A stretch of 43,590 nt of DNA from positions 1-43,590 of the forward strand of contig JAOBAU010000175.1 in NCBI GenBank assembly GCA_025463165.1, given 5' to 3'. This DNA is from Acidobacteriota bacterium. GTDB taxonomy: Bacteria > Acidobacteriota > Thermoanaerobaculia > Gp7-AA8. Positions 20,332 through 29,926 of this stretch are shown here, in pieces. The first letter of the stretch is position 1. Every line of letters starts with the position of its first letter. Under the pieces are notes generated by a model that was given only the letters and a program-made list of their open reading frames with translations, was not told the origin of the DNA and made no database searches. A program made the translations under genes and the position numbers.

Positions 20332-22950
20332 GTGCTTGCGCCGCACACGCGATTCGGCCCTTACGAAATTCTGGAGCACATCGGCTCGGGCGGAATGGGC
20401 GACGTCTATCGCGCGGTCGACACCCGTCTCGATCGCAGCGTGGCCATCAAAGTTTTGCCGGCGCAGAATCCCCTGCTGCGCGAGCGGATGGCGCGCGAGG
20501 CGCGGGCGATCTCCGGCGTCTCGCATCCGAACATCTGCGCGCTCTACGACGTCGGTTCCGAGGATGGTGTCGATTACCTCGTGATGGAGTATCTCGAGGG
20601 GGAGACGCTGGCGGCGAAACTCGGGCGCGGTCCGCTGCCGTTTTCGCAGGTGCTGCGCGTCGGTGCGGAGATCGCGTCGGCGCTGGACGTCGCGCATCGT
20701 GCCGGTGTCGTCCATCGCGATCTGAAGCCGGGCAACATCATGCTGACGAAGTCGGGCGCGCGACTGCTCGACTTCGGTCTGGCGCGGAACATCGTGTCGG
20801 TCGGTCCCGACGCGCCGACCGTGCGCGAAGCGCTCACCGAAGCCGGCATGGTCGTCGGCACGTTGCAGTACATGTCGCCCGAACAGCTGGAAGGAAGCGT
20901 CGTCGATGCGCGCTCGGACATCTTCGCGTTTGGTTGCGTGCTGTACGAGATGACGACCGGCCGCCGCGCGTTCGACGGCGAGACGCGGACGGGCGTCATC
21001 ACCGCGATCCTGACGCGCGATCCGGCGCCGCCGAGCAGCCTCGTCGATGATTTGCCGATCGCCATCGATCGCGTGGTGACGCGTTGTCTGGCGAAGGATC
21101 GTGAGGAGCGCTGGCAGTCGGCGCACGACCTCGCGGACGAGTTGCGGTGGATGGCGCAGGATCGGAGCAACTCGTCGCAGCGAACGACGGTCGCACCGAA
21201 GCCGCGCCGAAGGTTCGCGAGTGCAGCATCGATCGCCGCGCTGCTCGTCACGCTCGGCGCGCTGGCGTTTGCATTTGTGATGTGGCGACGGAGCGTTGCC
21301 GTACGCACTCCGGAAACGCTGCTGTTGACGATGTCGCTGCCGCCGGGCGCGACGCTCTCGCAACGCGCGGTAACGACGGAGCTCGCCGTCTCGCCGGACG
21401 GAAAGCAGATCGCGTTCGCGGTCGTACACGGCGGCCGGCGCTCCATCATCATCCGCGAGCTGGCCGCACTGAACTATCGCGAGCTCGCCGGTACCGACAG
21501 CGCCGCTTCGCCGTTCTGGTCGCCGGACGGGAAGTGGCTCGGCTTCTTCGCTGAAGGAAAGATGAAGAAAGTGCCGGCGGCGGGCGGTCCGGTGCAGGTG
21601 ATTTGCGATGCGCGCGGCGGTGCTGCCAGCTGGAGCGAAAGCGGCGACATCGTCTTCGCGGAATGGGGACCGGAGACGAACGACGCGCTGCAGGTCGTGA
21701 GCGAGAGCGGCGGGAAGCCGCACAACGTGACCACCGCCGACGCCTGGCATAACTGGCCGTTCGTGATTCCGAACAGCCGGAACTGTCTCGCCACGAGCAT
21801 CTCCGCGAAGTCGCGCGCGCTCACGGTCAGCTCGCTCGATGACAAGACGGTGAAGAACCTTGGCGACGCGACGCGTACAGTCGCCGACGATGCCGGCAAC
21901 GTCTATTACATTCGCGACAGCGTGCTCGTGACGCAGCGGCTCGACGTTCGTAACGCACGCCTGATCGGTGATGCGGTGCCGCTCTTCACCGGCGCGTTTC
22001 AATTTGCGCAGACCGGATGCTCGAATCTCAGCGTGTCGCGCGACGGCAGCGTGATCGCCGTGCAGCGCATGGCGCTGCCGACGCAGCTCGTCTGGCGCGA
22101 TCGCAACGGCCGCGAACTCGGACGCGTCGGCGCTCCGCAGCTCTACCGGAAGTTCCGCGTGTCACGCGATCACGAGCGCGTCGCGATGGAAATCGCCGAG
22201 CCTGACTCGCAGCGATCGAACATCTGGGTACACGACGTCGCGCGGGGCGTCAGCACGAGGATCACGTCGGACGCGATCGCCGGAATCTCGTCGCCGATCT
22301 GGTCGCCTCACGGTGAGGCGTTGTTCGTGACCGCGCCTGCAACGACGGGTCCCGGCGATGCGCCGCAGATCACACGACTCTCGCTGTCGAACGGACGATT
22401 CGAGCCGCCGCATCGAAAAGATGGTCCGCAGTACGCGACGGACACCACATCCGATGGCCGCGTGATCTATACGATCAGCCGCGGCCGCGACAATGACGTC
22501 GAGCTGCTCTCCGCCGACGGGAAGCAGAAGCAATCGCTCCTCGGCTCTCCGTTCAATGAATCGGACGCCGTGCTCTCGCCCGACGGCCGCCGGCTGGCGT
22601 TTCAGGCCGACGATTCCGGACGCGCGGAGATCTACCTGCAGCCGTTCGGACGCGAAGGCGAACGGTCGCGTGTCTCCACCGACGGCGGAGTCGAGCCGCG
22701 CTGGAGCGCCGACGGCAAAGAACTCTATTTCATCAACGCGGCGAGCATGCTGAATGCGGTGGCGATCGACGCGACCGGTCATCCCGGCGCGACCGAACTG
22801 CTCTTCCCGATCAACTCCGCGACGATGCTCGAACAGAAAGAATTCGGTCCCGCGCACTACGACATCGGTACGACGAAGGATCGATTCCTCGTGCGCGAGA
22901 TTCCATCGGGCGCTGACGACCCGCCGGTGATCGTCATCATCCGGCGGTGA
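20332..22950 (+). CDS. Transmembrane Ser/Thr protein kinase with PD40 propeller sensor
   Basis: The 872-residue protein has an N-terminal Hanks-type kinase domain (about 10-272): glycine loop GSGGMGDVY (18-26), K40, E56, H-R-D130-L-K-P-G-N135 and D147-F-G, followed by a GTLQYMSPEQ activation segment, so it should be catalytically active. One membrane helix (about 298-317) separates it from a C-terminal domain (about 335-870) built of WD40/PD40 repeats recognisable as SPDGK or SPDGR turns. The kinase would be cytoplasmic and the propeller periplasmic. This architecture is abundant in Acidobacteriota. The start is GTG; a -10-like TATCCT lies 8 nt upstream. The signal sensed and the substrate are unknown. 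Confidence 0.95.
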   Translation: MLAPHTRFGPYEILEHIGSGGMGDVYRAVDTRLDRSVAIKVLPAQNPLLRERMAREARAISGVSHPNICALYDVGSEDGVDYLVMEYLEGETLAAKLGRGPLPFSQVLRVGAEIASALDVAHRAGVVHRDLKPGNIMLTKSGARLLDFGLARNIVSVGPDAPTVREALTEAGMVVGTLQYMSPEQLEGSVVDARSDIFAFGCVLYEMTTGRRAFDGETRTGVITAILTRDPAPPSSLVDDLPIAIDRVVTRCLAKDREERWQSAHDLADELRWMAQDRSNSSQRTTVAPKPRRRFASAASIAALLVTLGALAFAFVMWRRSVAVRTPETLLLTMSLPPGATLSQRAVTTELAVSPDGKQIAFAVVHGGRRSIIIRELAALNYRELAGTDSAASPFWSPDGKWLGFFAEGKMKKVPAAGGPVQVICDARGGAASWSESGDIVFAEWGPETNDALQVVSESGGKPHNVTTADAWHNWPFVIPNSRNCLATSISAKSRALTVSSLDDKTVKNLGDATRTVADDAGNVYYIRDSVLVTQRLDVRNARLIGDAVPLFTGAFQFAQTGCSNLSVSRDGSVIAVQRMALPTQLVWRDRNGRELGRVGAPQLYRKFRVSRDHERVAMEIAEPDSQRSNIWVHDVARGVSTRITSDAIAGISSPIWSPHGEALFVTAPATTGPGDAPQITRLSLSNGRFEPPHRKDGPQYATDTTSDGRVIYTISRGRDNDVELLSADGKQKQSLLGSPFNESDAVLSPDGRRLAFQADDSGRAEIYLQPFGREGERSRVSTDGGVEPRWSADGKELYFINAASMLNAVAIDATGHPGATELLFPINSATMLEQKEFGPAHYDIGTTKDRFLVREIPSGADDPPVIVIIRR

Positions 22951-22955
22951 CGCGA

Positions 22956-23243
22956 TCACTTCTGCAACGTGATCTCGCCGCATTCGACGCGGCGCCGCTC
23001 TTCGTCCGATGCGTCGACCACTTCGAATGCGCCGTGCGTCGTGTCGACAGCGGCGTTGAGTCGTCGCCGCCATTCATCGCGATCGCCCGGCTCCGGTACT
23101 TCGATCAACCAGACGAAACGGGCGATCTCGCGATGCGCGAGCTCGTTCCGCTCGATCGCTCCCTGCGCGTATTCGGGATCCGATCCCGGCACCTGCGTGT
23201 AGAGCGCTTTCAACAGCAACATGGTGAGCAGTAGTTTTTTCAT
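22956..23243 (-). CDS. Small exported protein, unknown
   Basis: This 95-residue ORF starts MKKLLLTMLLLKALYTQVPG, which fits a short signal peptide, although no clear cleavage site follows. The rest is charged and predicted helical (GAIERNELAHREIARFVWLI, then a basic-acidic stretch), with one cysteine near the C-terminus. I recognise no family. It converges on the kinase gene with a 5-bp gap and its start is directly preceded by a perfect inverted repeat. No Shine-Dalgarno is evident. It could be a real small gene or a chance frame; the signal-like start and its neat fit between neighbours favour a gene. Confidence 0.55.
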   Translation of the reverse strand: MKKLLLTMLLLKALYTQVPGSDPEYAQGAIERNELAHREIARFVWLIEVPEPGDRDEWRRRLNAAVDTTHGAFEVVDASDEERRRVECGEITLQK

Positions 23244-23262
23244 TTCACGCGAGTGGCGTGAA
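23244..23262. promoter_or_regulatory. Perfect 7-bp inverted repeat between divergent genes
   Basis: TTCACGC-GAGTG-GCGTGAA directly precedes the start of the small minus-strand gene and lies 52 bp before the amidase start. It could be an operator or a hairpin in the 5' end of the minus transcript. Only one copy is seen in the window. Confidence 0.35.
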
Positions 23263-23301
23263 GAGAGAAGACCGGCAGGTCCTCGGTGGGCGCAATGACT
23301 T

Positions 23302-23307
23302 TATCAT
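23302..23307 (+). promoter_or_regulatory. Putative -10 box, leaderless start at 23315
   Basis: TATCAT ends 7 nt before the ATG at 23315 with no Shine-Dalgarno between them. Confidence 0.5.
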
Positions 23308-23314
23308 TCCCCGC

Positions 23315-24925
23315 ATGACGATCGATCGCCGCAACTTCCTCGGCTACGCAACGCTCGGCACGGCGGTGGCGCTCGCGCGTCCCGTGACGACGTTCGCGGA
23401 GAACGCAACAACCGCCGCGGCCGTGCCGCCGTTCGAGCTCGAAGAGATCACAGTCGCCGAACTGCAGGAAGGGATGACGAGCGGACGATGGTCGGCTCGC
23501 ACGATCGCCGAGGCGTATCTCATGCGCATCGATGCGATCGATAAACGCGGCCCGGCGATCAACGCGATCATCGAGCTCAATCCCGATGCGCTGACGATCG
23601 CCGACGCACTCGACCGCGAGCGCAAAGAGAAAGGTCCGCGCGGTCCTCTGCACGGCATTCCGGTGCTGATCAAAGACAACATCGACACCGCCGATCGGAT
23701 GCACACCACCGCCGGCTCGCTGGCGTTGTCGGAGAACATCGCGTCGCGCGATGCGTTCGTCGCGCAGCGGCTCCGCGAAGCGGGCGCCGTGATCCTCGGC
23801 AAAACGAATCTCAGCGAATGGGCGAACTTCCGTTCGACGCATTCGACGAGCGGCTGGAGTGGACGGGGAGGGCTGACGCGCAACGCGTACGTCCTCGATC
23901 GCAACGGCTGCGGCTCGTCGACCGGCAGCGGCGTCGGGATCTCCGCGAACCTCGCCGCGATCGCGATCGGCACCGAGACCGACGGCTCGATCGTCTGTCC
24001 GTCATCGGTGAGCGCGCTCGTCGGCATCAAGCCGACACTCGGTCTCGTCAGCCGCTCCGGAATCATTCCGATCGCGCACAGTCAGGACACCGCCGGTCCG
24101 ATGGCGCGCACCGTTCGCGACGCCGCCACGCTCCTCGGCGTGCTGACAGGCGTCGACGAGCGCGATCCGATCACGATGAAAGCGCGCGCACACACGGAGC
24201 GCGACTACACGAAGTTCCTCGACGCGAACGGATTGAAAGGGGCGCGCATCGGTGTCGCGCGGCAGTACTTCGGCATCAACGATCACACCGATCGGCTGAT
24301 GGAGGAGTCGATCGCCGCGATCAAAGCACTCGGCGCGACGATCGTCGATCCGGCGAACATGGATTCCTCCGGTAAGTACGACGCAAGCGAGGGCGTGGTG
24401 CTGTCGTACGAGTTCAAGGCGGACGTGAACAAGTACCTCGCCGGTGCGCACGCGAACGTTCGCAGCCGTACGCTGGCCGATCTGATCAAGTTCAATGAAG
24501 AGCATCACGCCGAGGAGTTGCAGTACTTCGGACAGGAACAGTTCATCGCCGCCGAGAAACGGGGGCCGCTGACGACACCGGAGTACACGAAAGCGCTGGC
24601 GAAGAACCGGCGGCTGTCGCGTGCCGAAGGAATCGATCTCGTGCTGAAGAAGCACAAGCTCGACGCACTCATCGCGCCGACCGGCGGTCCGGTGTGGCCG
24701 ACGGATCTCGTGAACGGCGATCACTACACCGGCGGCTATTCGAGCGCGTCGGCGGTTGCGGGATACCCGCACATCACGGTCCCGGCCGGATTCGTGTTCG
24801 GGCTGCCGGTGGGATTGTCGTTCTTCGCGGAGGCGTGGAGCGAGCCGAAGCTGATCAAGTTCGCGTACGCGTTCGAGCAGGCGACGAAGGCGCGGAAAGC
24901 GCCGCGGTTTTTGGCGACTATCTAA
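23315..24925 (+). CDS. Tat-exported amidase (amidase-signature family)
   Basis: The 536-residue enzyme belongs to the amidase-signature (GatA/FAAH-like) family and should hydrolyse an amide with a Ser-cisSer-Lys triad. K120 (in IPVLIKDNID), S201 (in GCGSSTGSG) and S225 (in TETDGSIV) occupy the expected positions. Residues 1-30 hold a twin-arginine signal (DRRNFLGYATLGTAVAL), so it is exported folded. As a single gene with a signal peptide, and with no gatB or gatC beside it, it is not a tRNA amidotransferase subunit. The start at 23315 is preferred over 23258 because the Tat signal begins there and a -10-like box is 7 nt upstream. It ends directly against a family A repeat. Confidence 0.93.
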   Translation: MTIDRRNFLGYATLGTAVALARPVTTFAENATTAAAVPPFELEEITVAELQEGMTSGRWSARTIAEAYLMRIDAIDKRGPAINAIIELNPDALTIADALDRERKEKGPRGPLHGIPVLIKDNIDTADRMHTTAGSLALSENIASRDAFVAQRLREAGAVILGKTNLSEWANFRSTHSTSGWSGRGGLTRNAYVLDRNGCGSSTGSGVGISANLAAIAIGTETDGSIVCPSSVSALVGIKPTLGLVSRSGIIPIAHSQDTAGPMARTVRDAATLLGVLTGVDERDPITMKARAHTERDYTKFLDANGLKGARIGVARQYFGINDHTDRLMEESIAAIKALGATIVDPANMDSSGKYDASEGVVLSYEFKADVNKYLAGAHANVRSRTLADLIKFNEEHHAEELQYFGQEQFIAAEKRGPLTTPEYTKALAKNRRLSRAEGIDLVLKKHKLDALIAPTGGPVWPTDLVNGDHYTGGYSSASAVAGYPHITVPAGFVFGLPVGLSFFAEAWSEPKLIKFAYAFEQATKARKAPRFLATI

Positions 24926-24926
24926 T

Positions 24927-25035
24927 CCTTCTCCCTCCGGGAGAAGGCGCCCGAAGGGCGGATGAGGGGCGAGTTCCCGCCGCGATCACGCCCCTCACCC
25001 GGCGCTACGCGCCACCCTCTCCCGGAGGGAGAGGG
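24927..25035. repeat. Family A palindromic repeat, copy 2 (between convergent genes)
   Basis: This 109-bp unit has the same plan as copy 1: CCTTCTCCCTCCGGGAGAAGG at one end, CCCTCTCCCGGAGGGAGAGGG at the other, head-to-head GGATGAGGGGC / GCCCCTCACCC arms inside and a short unrelated centre. AT flanks both ends and may belong to the element. It starts one base after the amidase stop and contains the stop codon of the convergent saccharopine-dehydrogenase-like gene. Its hairpins could end transcription from both sides. Confidence 0.9.
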
Positions 25036-26033
25036 ATCTCGTTCACGAAGTTCATCCCGAACGCGCTCGATGGCGTAAATGCGCCGCCGCGCGGTGCGCC
25101 GAGCACCCGTTTAACCGCACTCACCGCGGCAACCGCCGTGAATGCGTAGCCTTCCGGCGTCTCGAGCGTCATCGAGCGCGTCTCGCTTCCGTTCGACACT
25201 TCACCCCACAGATACACACGTCCGCTCGCGCGTTTAGCTGCATCGGGTCCGCTGCGGCGATCGGCGAATTTCTGCAGCAGTCGGCGGATCGGTTTCGGCG
25301 AGAGCAGCGGCAGGAACGCGCGCATACGTCGCGCTCGCGCGATCGCCTTCCGCGGCGTCGCGAGGTAGACGCGAATGTTCGGGATGCCGGTCGAATGAAA
25401 CGCGGTCGAGACGTCGCCCCACGGAATCGTCATCGTGCTTTTCGTTCCGCCGGAGAACGGGATGTCGCGCGCATCGAACGCGACCGGCACGCGAACGATC
25501 CGTCCGTTGCGGCGGATCGCGCCACCTTCACCGATCGATTCGATCATCGTCTTCATCGTGCCGCGGCTCAGTTCTCCGCCTTTCGGATGGAACGCCAGTA
25601 CGAGCTCGGTCGCGTCCGGCATTTGTGCGGCGAGCTGTGCGGCGAGGCAATCGGTTGGCACGACGTCGAAGCCGACGCCGGGCACGAGCATCACGTTGCG
25701 GCGCCGCGCTTCGTCATCGAGCGCGAAGATCGCTTCGAAGACGGAGATCTCGCCGGTGATGTCGAGGTAATGCACGCCGGCATCGAGACAGGCGCGCACC
25801 ATCGGCGCCGATGTCTGCACGAACGGTCCCGCGCAATGCAGCACGAGCGACACCCCGTCGAGCTGCGGCTTGTCGAGTGCGAACGCTCGCGATTCAAGTC
25901 CGAGCTCGCGCGCCAGCGGCGCGATTTTCTCCGCGCTGCGGCCGGCGAGAATCGGAGTCTCGCCGCGCTTTACTGCTTCGCGCGCGATCAACTCGCCGGT
26001 GTAACCGTTCGCGCCATAGATCAGCCATTTCAT
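25005..26033 (-). CDS. Saccharopine-dehydrogenase-like oxidoreductase
   Basis: The 342-residue protein begins with a Rossmann fold, MKWLIYGANGYTGELIA, with the nucleotide-binding G7-x-x-G10-x-x-G13 motif, and continues with the pattern of the saccharopine dehydrogenase family that includes trans-acting enoyl reductases and short saccharopine-dehydrogenase-like oxidoreductases (VVLHCAGPFVQTSAPMVRA, then DITGEI and VPGVGFDVVPTDCLAA). It probably reduces or oxidises a lipid-like or amino-acid substrate with NAD(P)H, but no substrate can be assigned. The start at 26033 rather than 26138 is set by the Rossmann strand and a TAGAAT box 10 nt upstream. The last nine residues (PLPPGEGGA) and the stop codon come from a family A repeat, so the original C-terminus has been replaced or extended. 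Confidence 0.88.
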   Translation of the reverse strand: MKWLIYGANGYTGELIAREAVKRGETPILAGRSAEKIAPLARELGLESRAFALDKPQLDGVSLVLHCAGPFVQTSAPMVRACLDAGVHYLDITGEISVFEAIFALDDEARRRNVMLVPGVGFDVVPTDCLAAQLAAQMPDATELVLAFHPKGGELSRGTMKTMIESIGEGGAIRRNGRIVRVPVAFDARDIPFSGGTKSTMTIPWGDVSTAFHSTGIPNIRVYLATPRKAIARARRMRAFLPLLSPKPIRRLLQKFADRRSGPDAAKRASGRVYLWGEVSNGSETRSMTLETPEGYAFTAVAAVSAVKRVLGAPRGGAFTPSSAFGMNFVNEIPLPPGEGGA

Positions 26034-26043
26034 CGTGCCGGCG

Positions 26044-26049
26044 ATTCTA
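26044..26049 (-). promoter_or_regulatory. Putative -10 box for the minus-strand gene at 26033
   Basis: Read on the minus strand this is TAGAAT, ending 10 nt before the ATG at 26033. No ribosome binding site lies between, so the leader would be a few nucleotides at most. Confidence 0.45.
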
Positions 26050-26078
26050 TGAGGGAATTGCGGCGGCGCGCGCCGAGG

Positions 26079-26084
26079 TATAAG
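26079..26084 (+). promoter_or_regulatory. Putative -10 box, leaderless glnS start
   Basis: TATAAG ends 7 nt before the ATG at 26092; a TTGCGG sequence lies 15 bp further upstream as a weak -35. No Shine-Dalgarno is present. Confidence 0.45.
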
Positions 26085-26091
26085 GCAGACC

Positions 26092-27774
<1,683 letters not shown>

Positions 27775-27776
27775 AG

Positions 27777-29546
27777 CTACAGCGATTTCAGGTACTCGAT
27801 CAGCGCATCGACCTCCGGCTGCTTGAGGTTCGTTCCCCACGTGTGGCCGGTGTTGTGATTGCCGTCGATCGTCGTGTCGAACTTGAAGCGGCCGTCGCCG
27901 GGCGATGAATCGAATCCGACGTTGACCGGATCGAATTCGCGGCTGCCGACGAAGAACGTCGCCGGCCGTTGCGCGACCGGCATGAGCAGATCGCGCAGCG
28001 ACGGTACCGATCCGTTGTGCAGATACGGCGCGGTTGCCCAGATGCCATCGAGGGGACGCGCTTTGTAGGCCAGTCCGGTCGGCGCCGGCTCCTGCGCGGC
28101 TAGCGCTTCTCTCAAATCGAACTTCACCGGATCGCTCGTCGACGCCGCGCTGTCTGCCGGTGCTTTCGATGCGGTCGCGTGCGACGTCGATTTCAGATCG
28201 AGTCGCAGATCGTGCTCCGATCCTTCGGCCTTGCGCGTCGACGTCGACGCGTTCGCCGTCTTCGCGGCGCGCGCGCGTTCCATCGCGAGGAGATCTTCGA
28301 GCGAAAGCGGCGCGAGAATCGCGCCGAGCACCGCGTTGAACGTGATCGAGCCGGCGCCGGCGGTCGGGCCGAACTTGTCGCCGAGGATCATGAACTTGCG
28401 GACGCCTTCGAGGACGCCGGTCTTGTTGGTGCGATTGGCCGCGACCGTCACCATCACCGGATCGGTGCCGGCGTCGGCGAGCGGCGTCATCGTCACGTTC
28501 TGTTCGACGCCGGGCGTGGCGATCGCGTGACAGCCGACGCACATCCGGTCATAGATGATTTTCCCGTCGCCGACCTTCGTCTGATCGAGCGGAGGAAATG
28601 CCGCCGGCCAGCGCGGCGAACGGAGGTTCGCGAGACGGTCTTCGATCTCGAGCAGGTTGAAGCGCTTGGCCGTCGATTCGTAATAGAGATGAAGGAGGGT
28701 CGGTTTGCGGATTTCGATGTCGGCGAAGACGCCGAGCACTTCACCGACGTTGCGCGCGAGGCGCAGGACGGCGAGTTTGTTCGGTGCGCTGCCGTTCCAC
28801 TGCACGACGTTGTGCCACGACGTGTCCCACAGGAACGGATAACTGACCGGCGCGTTCGGCGGCTCGTTGTTCGACGGGATCTTCAGGTCGATCGCGGTGA
28901 CGCGATTGAAGATCGCGCCGAATGCGTCGGCGCGCGCGAGTCCCCACGACGAATCGGGCGTCGTGTCGATGACGAACGTCGCGAAGGAGTGGCTGAACTT
29001 TTTGAGCTCGACGAAGAGCATCGTCCGTTTTGCGAGATTGTTCGAGGAGCCGAGGACGCGTTTCGCGAAGCGCAGGAACTTCGGATCGGTCGGGCTGACG
29101 CAGGTGGCGGTGAGCGATTCCGAAAGCTCGGCGAGGAAGCCGAAGAGATCGGCGCCGGTCGGTGCGCCATCGATCTGATACGTGACGCCTTTGTAGTCGA
29201 GCTGATTGGTGTGACAGGCGGCGCAGGTCATGCCGAGGTGATCGAGCTTGCGGCCGGTATCGCGCACGAAACCGACCGGCAGGCCGTCGGGATTCGTGCT
29301 GCTCTTCGCATTCGGCAGGTAGTGGAGACGCGCCAGTCCGTCAGCGAAGAAGAGCGTCTGATCGTCGACGCGCTCGAGCGCGAGCGCCCATTTGTAGGGC
29401 ACGAGTTTCGAGCCCTGCGGCGTCGTGTAGAACCACGCCCAGTCGGACGCGGTCCAGTTTTGCGGAAGGCGCTGCGGCGGACCGGCGAGGAGTGCGGCGT
29501 TGCTCGTGACGAGAAGAAACAGGATCGCGAAAACGGATCGGCGCAT
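27777..29546 (-). CDS. Exported dihaem cytochrome c, RoxA/cytochrome-peroxidase-like
   Basis: The 589-residue protein has a signal peptide (MRRSVFAILFLLVTSNAALLAG) and two haem c sites, C108-A-A-C111-H112 and C336-V-G-C339-H340. The N-terminal WFYTTPQGSKLVPYKWALALE stretch, the spacing of the two haems and the GIWATAPYLHNGSVPSL motif near 501-516 match the dihaem family that includes the rubber oxygenase RoxA and distant cytochrome c peroxidases. Whether it is an oxygenase or a peroxidase cannot be told. An acidic, Ser/Ala/Lys-rich stretch at about 421-488, between the second haem region and the C-terminal motif, looks like an unstructured insert. AAGGAG 5 nt before the ATG sets the start. 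It would act in the periplasm or outside the cell. Confidence 0.88.
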   Translation of the reverse strand: MRRSVFAILFLLVTSNAALLAGPPQRLPQNWTASDWAWFYTTPQGSKLVPYKWALALERVDDQTLFFADGLARLHYLPNAKSSTNPDGLPVGFVRDTGRKLDHLGMTCAACHTNQLDYKGVTYQIDGAPTGADLFGFLAELSESLTATCVSPTDPKFLRFAKRVLGSSNNLAKRTMLFVELKKFSHSFATFVIDTTPDSSWGLARADAFGAIFNRVTAIDLKIPSNNEPPNAPVSYPFLWDTSWHNVVQWNGSAPNKLAVLRLARNVGEVLGVFADIEIRKPTLLHLYYESTAKRFNLLEIEDRLANLRSPRWPAAFPPLDQTKVGDGKIIYDRMCVGCHAIATPGVEQNVTMTPLADAGTDPVMVTVAANRTNKTGVLEGVRKFMILGDKFGPTAGAGSITFNAVLGAILAPLSLEDLLAMERARAAKTANASTSTRKAEGSEHDLRLDLKSTSHATASKAPADSAASTSDPVKFDLREALAAQEPAPTGLAYKARPLDGIWATAPYLHNGSVPSLRDLLMPVAQRPATFFVGSREFDPVNVGFDSSPGDGRFKFDTTIDGNHNTGHTWGTNLKQPEVDALIEYLKSL

Positions 29547-29682
29547 CGACTCTCCTTTGGACGCTCAACCTGGGAGTGGCGCGGCGAGCCCATTTCCCTA
29601 CCCACCCGATATCGGTGCCGAAAATGATGCACGTTTTCGTGCTACCGTATTTCCAGCTCGGAAGCGGAGGTGCTGCACAAAA

Positions 29683-29916
29683 ATGGCCGTTTGCTGGCGT
29701 TGTCCCGGTTGCAATGAAGTGAGTTGCGAAGACGACCAGAACTCCACCGGCCATGCGGTGGCGTGCGATCACTGCGAGCGTCCGTATCCGCCGCAAAGCA
29801 CGCTCTGCACGACGTGCGATGCGCCCAATCCGTGGCGCCGCCGCGATTCCGTTCACTACATCTGCGGCGAGTGCGGCACGAGCCAGACCTTCTACTCGCA
29901 CCTCGCGACCGCGTAG
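29683..29916 (+). CDS. Small multi-cysteine zinc-ribbon protein
   Basis: The 77-residue protein contains ten cysteines: C4, C7, C10, C15, then CxxC pairs at 28/31, 42/45 and 61/64. The last pairs (CDHCERPYPP, CTTCDAPNPW, CGECGTSQTF) look like zinc-ribbon knuckles, so it probably binds two zinc ions. No DNA-binding or enzymatic part is visible. It starts at ATG 29683, with GGAGG 13 nt upstream, which is further than usual. It ends 10 bp before the YfhO gene, so the two are probably co-transcribed. About 136 bp separate it from the divergent cytochrome gene; that gap holds a small GCACG-TTTT-CGTGC hairpin and nothing else I recognise. Confidence 0.75.
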   Translation: MAVCWRCPGCNEVSCEDDQNSTGHAVACDHCERPYPPQSTLCTTCDAPNPWRRRDSVHYICGECGTSQTFYSHLATA

Positions 29917-29926
29917 ACGGCGTCGC

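Noticed and set aside
22951-22980. A GATCAC/GTGATC hairpin after the kinase stop as a terminator
   Set aside because: The stem is only six bases with a nine-base loop, no T-run follows, and it lies mostly inside the end of the small convergent gene.
23315-24925. GatA subunit of a tRNA amidotransferase
   Set aside because: It has a twin-arginine export signal and no gatB or gatC neighbours, and glnS in the same window makes Gln-tRNA directly.
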